NCBI RefSeq assembly: GCF_051020985.1
Contig: NC_135002.1
Location: 2,294,001-2,358,000 of the forward strand
Origin: Nomia melanderi
Lineage: Eukaryota > Arthropoda > Insecta > Hymenoptera > Halictidae
Length of the DNA stretch: 64,000 bases
Direction: 5' to 3'
Below, one piece after another: positions 33,161 to 46,000 of this stretch (positions within the stretch are counted from its first letter, which is position 1; each line of letters opens with the position of its first letter). The position numbers and the translations under genes were made by a program. The notes below the pieces were generated by a model, which was not told the DNA's origin, did no database searches, and worked only from the letters and a program-made list of their open reading frames with translations.

Positions 33161-36100
33161 TACACACGTGACGAGCGTGTATCCAGATTTGTTATATTTA
33201 TTTAAAATCGAATATATCTATACAAGTGTAACCTTCTATGGAAAATGAGAAATCGTTTTTTCCAGTGTTCAAAAATAACGATATCGCAATCGTATTTAGA
33301 ATTTTTTCCATTTTCGATAAATATTCGTGTCCACGTGATTAGCCCGAACGCACTTATGGCGGTGGTGACACTAGTCTCCCTCTCGGAAATACTTTACCAT
33401 GAAATCGTCTGAGTCGGTACGTCGAGCGTAATAACTGCGAATAACAATTTGTCCGAAGATGCGTGTCGTGAGTTCGTTTCCCCGAACGAGAGAAATTAAT
33501 CTGAGAACAGAACACGTTACACTCGCACGTATTACAGTGTGTGGCACACTACGGTGAAAACCATGGTTAATTTGTAAAAGGATTCTCTGAACGTACCAGG
33601 CTCGCTGACTCGTCGGAGGAAAAGAAGACATTTTGGAAAACGTAGAATCACGAAATTATTATTCTCTCTCTCTCTCTCTACGCTCTGTTTGGGCGTCTAA
33701 TTCTACAAACGAGTTGTTGTCGTCAATGATTCCCTTTACTAAATGAGATTACACGGGACCTTACATCACACTTACAGCGTAAAAGGCAATTAAGTTCCTA
33801 TGATCTTGCCCAGGAGTAATCCCCTGAGATCAATTTTGTCTCTGCGTTCTAAAAACTTCAAACGAGTACGTTTATGTTCCATGTATATAAGTGTTTGGAT
33901 ACGCATGTGTTCCTATGTATAAGGTGTCGTAATATGTAAATCCTCTCTCTTCATTTCTCTTTGTTATACGGTAAATTCGTTACTAAAGTAGACCCTAGTA
34001 AGTATACGTTGCTCTTCATAAAATGTACTTCTCTCAAAACTTCAAATTAATGTTTATCGGATTAGAATATTTCTGAGGAAACACGGTGATCCTCGCGGAA
34101 TTCGCTATGGAGGCCCCTCTAACAGGGGAATCCCTAAGTCTTGAGCTACACGGTCCGCATAAACTGATATCTAAATCCGCGTTCGGATAGCCGAACGTCC
34201 CGAATCTCCCAAATACAACAAGTACGGTAACACAGTCTACGTAATACGCGAACGTGTCGCGTTATTTGCATACAATTGAATGAAAAGTACAGGAGAGATC
34301 ATAAAGTTGTGATACATAACGCATTGAGTATATATTACTTAACCTTAGCTTTAAAAGTAAGAATTATTCTTCAAAACATTGTATAGAATTGCATATATGA
34401 TTTAATTAATAGCCATATAGCAAGAGGTTTAATTAAAAATGAGAAACATCTTGAGTATCTACGTGATAGAACAACTAACTCAATATTCCTTGCGCAGCGT
34501 TTTGAAAGAAAAGTGTAAACACATTTTGAACAATTGTCTTTCTTGATTGTGTTCCAAGTATCTTGTATAAATTGAATCTAACAACAATGTTCTTAGATAT
34601 CAGAATTTGAAATAGTTCAAACAGACTGTGTTACGCGCATTCAGTTCTCATACTCTATGCATTATTTACACAAACGTATGGTTCCTCTATACCAAATCAG
34701 TTTTGCATCGGTGAACTCCTTGTCGATTATAAATATCCAATTAACAGAACGGAAAATTCCAATGACCTTCTGTGCTCCTTTAAATATCCAATTTTTCCAA
34801 GGAGTCGCGACGCAGACGTTGCTAGTTTGTATAGTTTTCTAGAAACTAAGTATACAATATATTATAATGTAAATTTTCAAGTAGCACTTATAATACATAT
34901 TGTTTTATTCCTTTCACTTAATCACTGCCTCTTGTAATTTACTTTCAGTCCTTACAGTGGTACTTAAGTATAATCCCTCGAATCGGGATTCACGTGTGAT
35001 AATATAATAATCCAATTAAAACCTATGTTTGATTTATTCGTTCGGATTGTAGTTTGTGTACCACGAATGGAATTTCAGCTTAAAATATTCAATGTTCAAT
35101 GATTCGGTTTTTATGTTGTGAACCTCCTAATTTGAAACTAGCTAGTAGGCGAATTCATCCACTTCTGTTTAAGTAATACGTATTAGTCGTTCTTATAACA
35201 ATAATTATATTCGAATAACAATTTTCTAACATTACCGAGTGTTTTATAGTTATAAATTATGTCGCTATCTTCCATCCTTTTTCTTTTTCCTTCTCCCTCA
35301 GCTAAGTAGACTTCTAGTTGTTTAAGTGCAACTATAAACTATAGTAGTAAATATTGTATAACAGCGATTTTATGAGTAACTTTTTAGAATATCCGTGTGG
35401 TAGTGTTTTCTAAACTTCTCTATTCGATATATATTAATTAGATCGCCTGATTTTTCCTGAAGTTCCTTTAGTCATTAAGAATATACTTCGCTAATGTTTC
35501 TCATACATGTACTTACATGGGTGCATATACATTATTGCAAAATAAATGGAATTTGTATTCTAAATAAATACGAGTATACAACGAACAGAGTATATTGTAG
35601 AAAATATAATCAATTTCAGGAATAAAAATGTAACACTTTCTCAGAGTAGAAAGAAGTGTAGAGAAAACACTGTTATATAATATTGTACCATATAAATTTC
35701 ATCTAATTTTTTTTGTTCCTTTCAGGTTTATGACAATTTCTTGTGCGCTGGAACTTCACCTATAATTGTTCCCTTAATAGTATATATTTACGTAAAACAC
35801 GACAAAAATAGTTTAGCAGGGAAAATGTTATCGCATACATATTCAGTACAAACGGTGCACCCAACCTGCCAAGTTATTTTTGTCAGTCAGTAGTATTGTA
35901 CATTCAACGAATCAAAAATGATGCGGCATTGTTGTCTTTATTCAGATTCCTTTTTGTATATTTAGCATGACTTTGAATCAAACGACTACATTGAATTTCA
36001 TAGAAAGTATGCGCTGCCGTGATAAATAAATATAAGAATATTTCTAAACCCCGTACAAGAAAGACATTAACATTAAATATATTAAAACAAATCCTCGATG

Positions 36101-36765
36101 CCATTAACAAAAACACATTCATAATCATGTAACGGATGTCAACTGTAGAAATGAAAGATACTCCCAACGTGAAATACAAAAAAGTGTTGCATTCACAATT
36201 CTCTGTCTACTATTCCTTTCCATTATTGCTAAAAAATGTACACTTGCTAATAGAACTTAAAGTATTCTTTTGGCAGTTACAATGTTCTTTGAGCAATACG
36301 TGTGATATCTCATTAAATTATTGATGTATTCCTGTATGTACGGTATATATTATTTGCACTTCTTTACTGAACAGCTACGTCGACAAACGAATATCGTACG
36401 CTACCAATTGCGTAAACGCATGTGTATAAGAATGTAACATAATCGGAGCTAATGGATTACAGCCGTATTGGCTGCACGATTTTTCAATAATTGATTAGAA
36501 ATCGTATCCCTATCGTATCTCTAATTAATATGAACCTTTATAAAATCCCATAGAAAACAACTAGGGATAACCTAAAACGATTCGCCTGAGCTACACCAGC
36601 AAATGAAATTACTTACCGTTGACTAGAAAACGAAAGACTTGAAGATGAAGAGTATGGTAACTGGGAATAGTGATAAGTTAGTGGACGGTGAAGCATAGAG
36701 AAGTATTGCTAAACTGTTGTCTCCCGGTCGACGTGTATATACTCCACGTAACCGGGCTGTTGCTG
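33161..36765. other. Region without a recognised gene, 3' of the CUB/LDLa gene
   Basis: No convincing frame on either strand. A short CT run is at 33661-33680. Several TTTATT motifs (minus-strand AATAAA) occur, for instance near 33189, 35034 and 35936, so some of this may be 3' untranslated sequence of the minus-strand gene that ends at 36766. A compact GC-richer patch near 34090-34150 could be structured RNA, but I cannot support a class. Confidence 0.4.
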
Positions 36766-39700
36766 TCAGGATGCTGCTCCGAGCAACGTCTCTTCTGTTG
36801 GCGCGCGTCTCGGCCTATTGCTTTTCTTTGTACCCTTATAATGAAGTCCTTTGTTGCGTGCTTTTGACCTGCAAAGTAAAATCCCATATCGTTGACACAC
36901 AATTCTCTCATGTTCCTATATTGCATTGAACTCCTGATGATCCTACCTGCTGATCAGCACAGCAAAAAAGCATGCAAAGGCAGCGATAATTCCAGCAACA
37001 CCAGCTAACACGAGCCACACTTCCGATGGAAGTAATCCGAGCAGTTTCGCACCGTTACCACAGTTTGCCTCGTCATGCCCGGATGGACAATGAGGACGTC
37101 CGTCGCACCAAAGGCTCGCTGCGATGCAAGCACTTAGTTCAGGGCACTTGTGAGGGCAGTCTCCATGGGATAAAGTGTCATTCTCGATTCCCCTCTCCGG
37201 CAGACGCAATTGTCTACGCAACGCTGCTCTGCTCTTTGATATCTCGAGCCACGAAGCCGCAGCCTGGCCAGACTCTCTGGCGACGAAGTCCAGGAGAAGC
37301 GCGGGTGGCCGCGGTGGTCCCGGCCATTTGCCTTCTCCAGCTCCTCCCAACCACTCCTCCGAGAACACGTGAACCGTGTACTCCCTGGCACCTGGCTCCG
37401 CGGGACACACCACCTTCAACAGTTTAGGTGGCCAGCCGGAATACAGGAGAATCCGGTTGGTTGTCGGACACTTCGGTTGCTCGTTTATCTCTGACAACGG
37501 AGAGGGCTCCAGAGGGAGAAACCAACCCCAAGTCAGGACAAAGAGAGATCTATTCTCGCGTGCCTCCACTAACCAAGGCAGTCCCTCGCAGTAAATGTCT
37601 GGTCTTGATAATGGCGGTGCTATGAATCTTAACTCGCCTCCTGGAAAGGAATGAACAGAGAATCGATGAGTACACTTGTTAGGGTTGAACGAGTGATTCA
37701 TAAGTAGCATTACCTTCTCCGCGCACTCTCTGTTTCCTGGGACACTCGGGTGCCCGGATGAGCTCGAAGCTGGCGTAGAAGAAGAGCGTTTCAAAGTCCT
37801 CGTGCGGTGCCTGCTGATCAACCAGGAATGTAATTTCTAGAGCTCTGCTCGAGGAAATGTGCGTCAGAGGTAAATGAGACGTATTGTCGCACAGACAAGC
37901 TCTGGGAAGCCTCACGTCCCGCCATGGCGCCTCGTATAAAACTAAACGAGCTTCTCTGGAGCCCACTTCCTGAACACAACGCGGTCGGCTGGTGTGAGGA
38001 TCTGGTTCGCTCGTGCACACGGTCGCTTCGCCTAGGCTGACGTTGTGCAACGTCAGCCGCACCCTCTCGTCCGTGCCCGCCTCGATTCGGTATCTGCAAT
38101 CCAACTTGGAGGATCCACCTCTGCCGAAGAGGCGAACGTCGCGCGGCGACATTACTTCTCCGCTTCGAATCTTGCGCCAGACTCGACTGCAAACACCGTC
38201 GCCCCAAGGCTCGCCGGCTTGAACGGTTGAGATGAACTCGTACTGCGCCTGTGTAATGATATTTTAAAGATGATTGATAGTATTCACTGGTGAAGAGAAA
38301 GAAAGTTTGAGAAAGGTTATATAGTTAGCTTACGTTAAAGTTAACCGTATGAAGAGCAGTGCCCAACAGTGTTTCCATGCGCAGCGTCAAGGATGGTGCT
38401 ACTGTTATGTAACTTTCATCTTTGGTACATGGCCGTGTGCTCCTGGTTACGTTTCTTAAAGCTGCATGCGCGCACAATTTAGGTGTGTCGTCGCAGAGTG
38501 TAGCCATCGGATGGTCAGTGGGCGGGCTTCCATCCCAGAAAGTTAGTTTCACTGCACAAGACACGTTTGACTGCGAGCTAGCATTATTTTCTACGCTGCC
38601 TGTTAAATCTCTCTGAGAGTAAGAAGAAAAATAAATCCACACTCTGTCTCCAGCGGCTCCTCTGATATTCCATGTACAACTGGAGTTCGGTGGCAGTGCG
38701 TGAAGCGGTGCTCGTAGTATACCACTTCTTTTACTAGTTCCGTTTACAAAAAAGTGACAACCCTGAAGGCCTCTAGCATAATCGAGTCCATCGGAATCAA
38801 CGTATACTACTTGAATCTCAAGTTCGAGTCGCAACGCAGAAGCACCTAGGGGAATAGCTATTGGAGAACTTCTAAATTCCACTTGCATCGTTGGACCTCT
38901 GGCAGTTATTCTAGGTAAAGGCCCTCCACAGTAAACCAATAAAATCGGATCCTCTAGACGAACACCGTCGTGAAAAACGAGGCGGTCTTTCTCTGAAGGG
39001 CAATCTTGCCATACGCTTAGGGAACTATTGGCCGTAGTAATTCCAACTGGACCAGTGGGTGTAGATTTCACAGAAATCATAGCATGTTTGCACGTGGGTA
39101 CCTCCTTTTGCCTTATGGTGATCAAACAGCTTGCATTTCTTGGATATTCACCAGGATAATTTGGACTTTGTAGTCTACACTGCTTTAAGTGGCATTCATA
39201 AAAATTTCTAGAGCAGTATGTACCTGGCACCGGGGAACCTCTTTCAATCGGAAGATCTGGTTTTCCTAATCTAGCAACAGCTTCGTTACGCGCTACAAAC
39301 CTATACCGCAATTGGAATTCGAATGGTACTGTGGAAGGTGCATGAAATAATCGTATAGAGGCTGTAACAGTACTGGTCTCGCTATAATAAGATGCCTTCC
39401 CTTCTCCAGCTCCACACCATGAACCACCGGTAAAATGTCTACCTAATTCTGCTAACTGTAGCGAACCTTCCGGGCAATTGGTAATAAAACTATCACTGTT
39501 TGGATCTATTTTACCTACGCTAAATGCATCCCACAAAAGTTGTACCAATTCTCCATACCCCTGTCCAGCAGCGGTAAATGTTAAATGACAAAGAAATGGT
39601 AGACGTTCCTCTGCGGGTCGTGGAAGATCTAACTTGTATGTACGTCCTTCCCGACCATGATAGGTACGATTGCAAGGAGTACACATTGTTGGTTCATCGC

Positions 39701-40642
39701 TATTATCTCCACAATCATCTTGTCCATTACAATATGCATCTATCGGTACGCAATGTCCATCTCTGCAAGTTAATTCGTCCAGACCACAATCACCACCCGC
39801 TGCATGGTCAATCCAACCAGATAATACTACCAACAAAACCAGAGCTGTTACTTGAATTCGCTTGTAGCCACCTCCAGCATCAGCTACCTCCTATAAAGTG
39901 AAGAAACCTTGATTAAATAACTTTATATTAATTCTGAAACAACGAAGTATGAAAAACATAATATTATATTGTTCTTACAACTTTAAAACATGATCAACTA
40001 AAATGTAACATACAGCAACGAAAGCGGGAAGTAATCAATGTGCATAGGTGCACACGTATGTAAATATTGGTCAACAAGGCGCTTCAATTCTCGAAGTGGT
40101 CAATCACATTTTTATCGCGTCTATATTTACACGATACTCTCGACGCGTGAAACATGTTTCATCCCATCTAACAGGTTTAACTCCTCTGTTTGCAAACACG
40201 AATCTCGGAAAATCGTCACGAAAATAAACACGTCCATACAAATACTCATCTCCGAGCTGTTTCTATCAGATACAATTTTCATACTTCTCCACAAGAATCC
40301 TCAATACTTAAATATTAATCTTAATTTTCCCAATTGAAGACACACGAATTTCCTTTAGTCTCGTTTCCAGTAAGAACATTCTCACAAGAGAGACAACTAT
40401 CATAAAACAATGAATTTAAAAAATGTCACCTTATTCCCGACATGTGACTCGATTTTCCGACAATAGCTGCTCGCCGAATACATCGCATTGTCCCACGAAA
40501 CTAATTATTACGACGAAGAGGGTATCTCGAGTTCCCGGAATGTATGTCAAAAGCGTATGAATCTTTAAGTCGGGGCGCACACAAGATTCCGAAAGGAGAT
40601 AACAGGGGATTTACCATAATCATCTGTCATTGAATCGACCAT
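36766..40642 (-). CDS. Transmembrane protein with LDLa and CUB-like domains
   Basis: Predicted exons on the minus strand are 40642-40615, 39883-38334, 38248-37714, 37640-36947 and 36868-36766, giving about 969 residues. After a short N-terminus (MVDSMTDDY, then ADAGGGYKRIQ) a hydrophobic stretch (VTALVLLVVLSG) may be a signal peptide. An LDLa repeat follows (CGLDELTC, ending DCGDNSDEPTMC, about 40-75), then several CUB-like blocks with paired cysteines (for example CRLQSPNYPGEYPRNASC), a second LDLa repeat (CPHKCPELSAC, ending HCPSGHDEANC) and a C-terminal membrane helix (VWLVLAGVAGIIAAFACFF). Most of the protein would be extracellular; ligand and partner are unknown. The 28-nt first exon is inferred from phase and splice sites. 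At the 3' end the frame either stops at 36943-36945 or is spliced at 36947 to a basic tail (RSKARNKGLHYKGTKKSN). Confidence 0.75.
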
Positions 40643-41165
40643 CACAACAGCAAGCTCGAGGACGCAGTCGAAATCGATGTCATTCGCTAAACGCCAGCGG
40701 CTTTATTCTCGGGGGACAGTGTTTCCCGGAAGTCCGTCGGAATGATGTTCGTCGACGAGCGACGCAACCGACATAATTACGACAACGAAGCGGCACCGGC
40801 GATCAACACTGTTACCCCCGGCGGAACCGCGACGAGCTCGAGACGGACATGTCGATCGGCGTCTTCTTTCGGTGGGTCCCGAGCGGAATCGAATTCGGCG
40901 AAACGGTGCGAAGAAGGGATTCGAAGGGGGGACCGTCGCAGCGAGACTGGAACGCTCCGGTAACCGAACGGAACGGCACGCAGCTCCACACCGCGAAGAG
41001 GTTGATGCGCAACTGCACGGTAAAAGAGAAAAGCCCGGAGGGCTGTTTCGCTGCAGGGCATGTGCTGGGGTAAGGGTGATGGAACGAAACGGGGCTGAGC
41101 TCAGAGCCTGGCGCCTCAATGCATCGATCGACGTTCGGTCTTTCTCTCTCTCCGTTTCAACGCCC
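40643..41165 (-). promoter_or_regulatory. CpG-rich probable 5' untranslated/promoter region of the CUB/LDLa gene
   Basis: Base composition here is markedly richer in CG than the surroundings, directly upstream of the inferred start at 40642. Frames on both strands are open for up to 138 codons, but their sequences are compositional and do not resemble known proteins, so I read them as shadows of GC-rich DNA. Confidence 0.4.
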
Positions 41166-42500
41166 TAAACCCGTGTGCTACGTATACTGCAGTGACGTAA
41201 CTACCGATCGCGACATCAAAATTTATTTGTCACCGACCGCGAGCCTCCTGCATCTTTCATGCTCTCGTCGATGGCTCTTAATCGGGAACAACTTTAATTA
41301 TCGTACTCTTCCTTTCGCTTCGCCGATCAAATGAAACTGGCACGCTGAATCGAGATGCGATTTAACATTAGCTTAAAAATACGATTGATATATGTACGTG
41401 ATATATGTACATGTATATTTGAAAATGAATATTCAAACGATACTCTAAAAATTAATTACGCTTTTTGCATGATTGAGATTTGAATATTTTTATACTGACT
41501 ACTAAACGTCTGACCATTGCCGATTATTTCTACTGGCATCGATGCAACCGGTCGCGATGTTTGCATGGGCTTAAGTGGTATTGTCATATATTTTTTTTCG
41601 TACGACGGAGCGTTTAAAATCTGTCGTACCCCAGTTAATACGTTTGAAGGTTAAACGAGGGTAATAACGTCGGATACCCTCGATACGCTTCGGTACGCGG
41701 ATTAACCGCACTTTGGAGCTTCACGAGAAAAATGCGAGCCGTAACACGTCCGACCGCTATAGGGGATGAATTGTAGGTCGGAAGAGGCGCACACAGGCCG
41801 AGACCGGTAATAGAGGGAAGAAACGAGATCACGGAATCCGAGCAAAAAATGAGGAGTGTAACTCAATGAAAGCTTCGCGCGTAGTGGATCCTCGAATTTT
41901 TTATTAGCATTCCTGCATTAAGGATAAACGTAACGGTCGTTAAGGAGTTTGATTAGTAACACCAAAAATTAAAATTTTACGTTTTTTCCATGGTAACGGT
42001 TCTATGATTTTTATTCTGTAATCTACATTTATCTCTGAAGAAATTACATGGTTATTTTATAATAAATTGTGAGTTGATATTTTATGGAAATGAGTTTATT
42101 TGTGATTTAAATCCGTTATGCAGAATTATATGGAAAGGGAATCGAAAAGTGTAAATACAGAAATATATAAATAATGTGGAATTTCCACACTGTGTTCCAT
42201 GGTGTTAACAATCGTTCGCGAGTCTCATTTTTAGCTCGGCATATTATATATTCATCGAGTACAGCACGGTTTACGAGCGTCGTATTTATAATATTAAAAT
42301 AGGTCGATGAAACATTTTCTATTTTTTTCTGGACTATATATCTACCGTTCGTCCATAGCCGTTTCTTAAGAATGCATAACGAGGACAACGTAAAGCGGGA
42401 GAAATTAAATTTAACCGAGCACGGTGTTTACGAGCCCCGAGAGAAATAATATCACCGAGTAAATCAATTGCAATTAAACGAGAGTGCATTTATATGTGTA
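41166..42500. other. Intergenic region
   Basis: AT-rich sequence between the CUB/LDLa promoter region and the 3' end of SF3B3. I see no gene and no repeat of note. Confidence 0.5.
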
Positions 42501-43036
42501 TTTATTCAGCATTGCATACTGCCTCGCAGTTTCATCAGAATTTATAAAATACATTTAACAGAATATACAAATAGAATCCAAGGGAGAATCGCGGCGAAAT
42601 AATACTAGCTTCGCATTACCTCAGAAATCGAGAATTTGCTCTACAAACATTCAAACGCGACGAAACATTCGGGATGTAAAAATTTACATGTCTTAGATAA
42701 TTTAAAAATACATTTCCTTATTTATCGATAAACGCTCTTCTCGTACTTATATTATAAACTTTCGTCTACGGTCACCTTCAACGCTACTCGAGAAAAATTC
42801 ACTTTCCGTTTATTGCATACGATGTACGGAATATACTATATAGAATTTCCTTTCAACACTTGTACATTGAAAATATGTGCGTAATTCCTCTACAAACAAC
42901 TTGATGATAATGTTCTTGTATCGTTGTACAACAACAAAGAAAAAAGAAACAACTAAAAAGTCGTCGAACCAGAAACGGAATGCAAACAGAATAAATGTAA
43001 TTTGTGAACGAATTTGATAAGTATGTTTCGAGGATC
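42501..43036 (-). terminator. 3' untranslated region of SF3B3 with candidate poly(A) signals
   Basis: On the minus strand AATAAA occurs at 42814-42809 and at 42506-42501, about 220 and 530 nt after the stop. Either could direct 3' end formation. Confidence 0.4.
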
Positions 43037-46000
43037 TTAAAAGGCGTAGCGCGTGCGTATATCCTCGAGTTTCTTCGACACTTCGGACGGCGTGCGTTCG
43101 AGGTCGCCAGATATGCTCTTCTGTTTCGCTGGCTCGATCGAGTTGAACTGTTCGCAGAGGTCACCGTCGATGACGTTCTTTACAGGATAATAATACGATC
43201 TGAACGACAGGTGATCCCTGCCGCAAAGGGGCGGATGCTCGGAGCGCATGTGCATCTCTAAATGCTGGAAGAAGTCGTGGTCCTCGTGGCTCGTGAACGG
43301 AACGAGGACGCCCACTGTTCCACTTAACGTCGTGTACACTAAACTCTCCGACCCGCCGGGAATCAGAGTGGCCTTCTGCAGGGACATGACGGTTTCGCCG
43401 ACGTGGAAACAGGCGACGGTGTCCGCTTTCTGACTGGCGCCGTTCAGCAGACCTCTGTCCCACAAAGCCTTATTCCCTGTGGGGTCCTCGTCCACGTCGT
43501 CGTTGATTCCACTTGCCAGGCGTATCTGTCGACAGACATTAAAAATTAATCACCTTGCAAATTTGATCAATTCATAAATACTTGAAGAACAAACGGCAAA
43601 TACGTACAACAGCGATGTTCCCAAATTTGTCTGCGGTGGCGACAGTGTCGTAGTCCAATACGCAAGTGGTCGTGATCCACCTTGGATGAGTGTCATCCGC
43701 GAAAACGATCAACTGATTCTCCTGGCGCTTGTACCTCACCGCGTACACTGACTCCTGCACGTCGCTCACATAAATTCGCTGGCCGATCGCGTTGATGGAT
43801 ACGACCGCGTTCGGAATATGCTTGTTCTCACACTTGCGCAACAGCTTCTTCTTGCCCATGTCGTACAGACGCAGCATTCTACCAACTCCGACCAGCACGC
43901 GACCCTGATAAGGACATATGGCCAATGGTACCTCGTCCAGGTTGGTTTTGTGAACCAATTCGAGACTGGTGCATTCGGCGTTCACCCTGAAAAAGAAAGA
44001 GATTATGTAAAAATCTATTTCTCTTTAAGAATTACTGAGTTCTACTTTAAGTATTTAATCAGTACTGCAGGAATATCATCATACGATACAGTAGTTGTGT
44101 ATTTTTGTCATCATATGAATTAATTTGTTCTAGTTTTCAAATGTACTTGGATTATACTTACTTGTATGTGTATAGGAAACCTCCACTGCTGACTCTAGGG
44201 TTCAACTGGAACTCCTTGGCAACGCCAACGATGAGAAACAGCTGGTCGCCCTGATTAGCGAATTTCACGAGGCTCAGGCTGTAATTTAAATTGACAAATT
44301 AGATTTTCTCAATCTCTTCAGTACACACTGTATAAGCATGCATAAACCTTGAATTCTCACCACAAAGCAGCTAAATTCTGCTCGAGCCTATGAATTTCGA
44401 ACGTCTGTCCCGTCGTAGGTGCGATTATTCTGATCAACGAGGCCCATAAACCCGGGCCAGCTCTCGGAGCGCCGAACACAGCTTCGTTCGGCTCCTCCGA
44501 CAGGAAAGCTTCCGCCAGTTCCCTCGCCACGGCGGCCTCCTCGGCGCCCGCGGCTTCTTGCATCTCCTCCGCCATTTGCAATCTCCTCTGCTGTTTCGTT
44601 TCCTCCGTGTACGCGTTGTGTTCAGTCTCAATAATGATCAAATGCGCGGAGTCCGAGTGAATGGCGAACTTCCTCGGCGTGTACTCCAGAGGGAAACTGA
44701 TCTGATTGAACACGGCGCCTAATTTCTCGAGAGCTAAGATTCTCAACGTGTTCGTCGAGATGGCGACGATCCCCTCGGGACATTGCTCGGAACTGAAACC
44801 CGACGCGAATTCCAAGCTTTCGTAGGACAGCGGCGTCAAGTGGAAACGATTCTGATAGTAATAACTTAACCACGATCTACTGCTCATCGCGAGCACCGCC
44901 TGGTTCCCTTGCATTTTTATCCTAAATAGCTTAACGGGTCGAGATCCTAGGTATCGTGTACGCGTGTCCGCGAGATCCCCGGAGATGGGATCTAATACTG
45001 TTCTTAATAATACACCATTTTGTAATCCTACAGAAAATAGAAGTATGTATATATTGCATGTTACATCTCATTGGGAATACAATGAACATCAACGTTCCAA
45101 AAGTTTGACTCACCTATATTTAAGTATAAACTAGATTGTTGGGGTGACAATTCTTCAGAACTATTAGCGTCTTTCGCACCCATTTCAACGATGCATAAAC
45201 TTTCTGCGGCCGCGGGCAGAGCTTGCATACTCCTCGGCGCTAGACAATCCGATGGGTCTAGCGAAATGATTCTGACAGTGTTATCCTGAAGGCCAACAGC
45301 CAGGAACCATGATCTTTGTTCCCCGATCGCCACGTTGCCGAGAGCCATGCACATCACTTCCGATGGCATTTTCTTTCGTTCCGTGTACTCATTTAATTGT
45401 CCCGTCTAAAATTTAAGACAATTGGTGTTATCAAAATGGAATGCATGTCAGACGGAATGTTCACTTTTTCATCTACTTTAACTGAGAGTTAACTATACGT
45501 AAGATGAACAAGTGATATAATTTTCGCATCTTTTACATCTCCGAGAGTACGGATCTCGCGGAGAGAACAATCGATGCATAAATGAAAATGAATTGAAAGA
45601 TAAAATATGAAGGAGTACATACAGGATCCATTTCGAAGTAAACCAGTTCTCCACCGGTCAACGCAATTACTACTTGGCGCTGGTTCACCGCGCATTTGAC
45701 TATGGTCTTTTTACCAGGCGCTTTCCATTCGTTAACACGTTTGTCCGCACGAATATGGCGTATTCCGTCTGGGTATACCTAAAAATGAAATTCAGAACTG
45801 CTTGAAATTTATGTAAAAAGGATGATTGAGATCAGGAGAGGAGTTTTATGATAGTGTCGAGCTCTTAGTACCAGAAGTATTTAGATAGAAACTAAACATT
45901 TCAACGATGCGACGAACCCGTGTTAATTTAGCACTCGTTACTGCGACCGTCACGTGGTAAACCAGGTGCCGGAGATACCGTAGTGCATTTATAGAGATTT

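Noticed and set aside
32847..33167. Minus-strand frame of 106 codons
   Set aside because: Contained in the CAGGGTGG inverted-repeat element; it ends within one arm and has no transposase features.
40703..41168. Long frames on both strands (up to 138 codons)
   Set aside because: Open on several frames at once because of CpG-rich composition at a likely promoter; none is recognisable.
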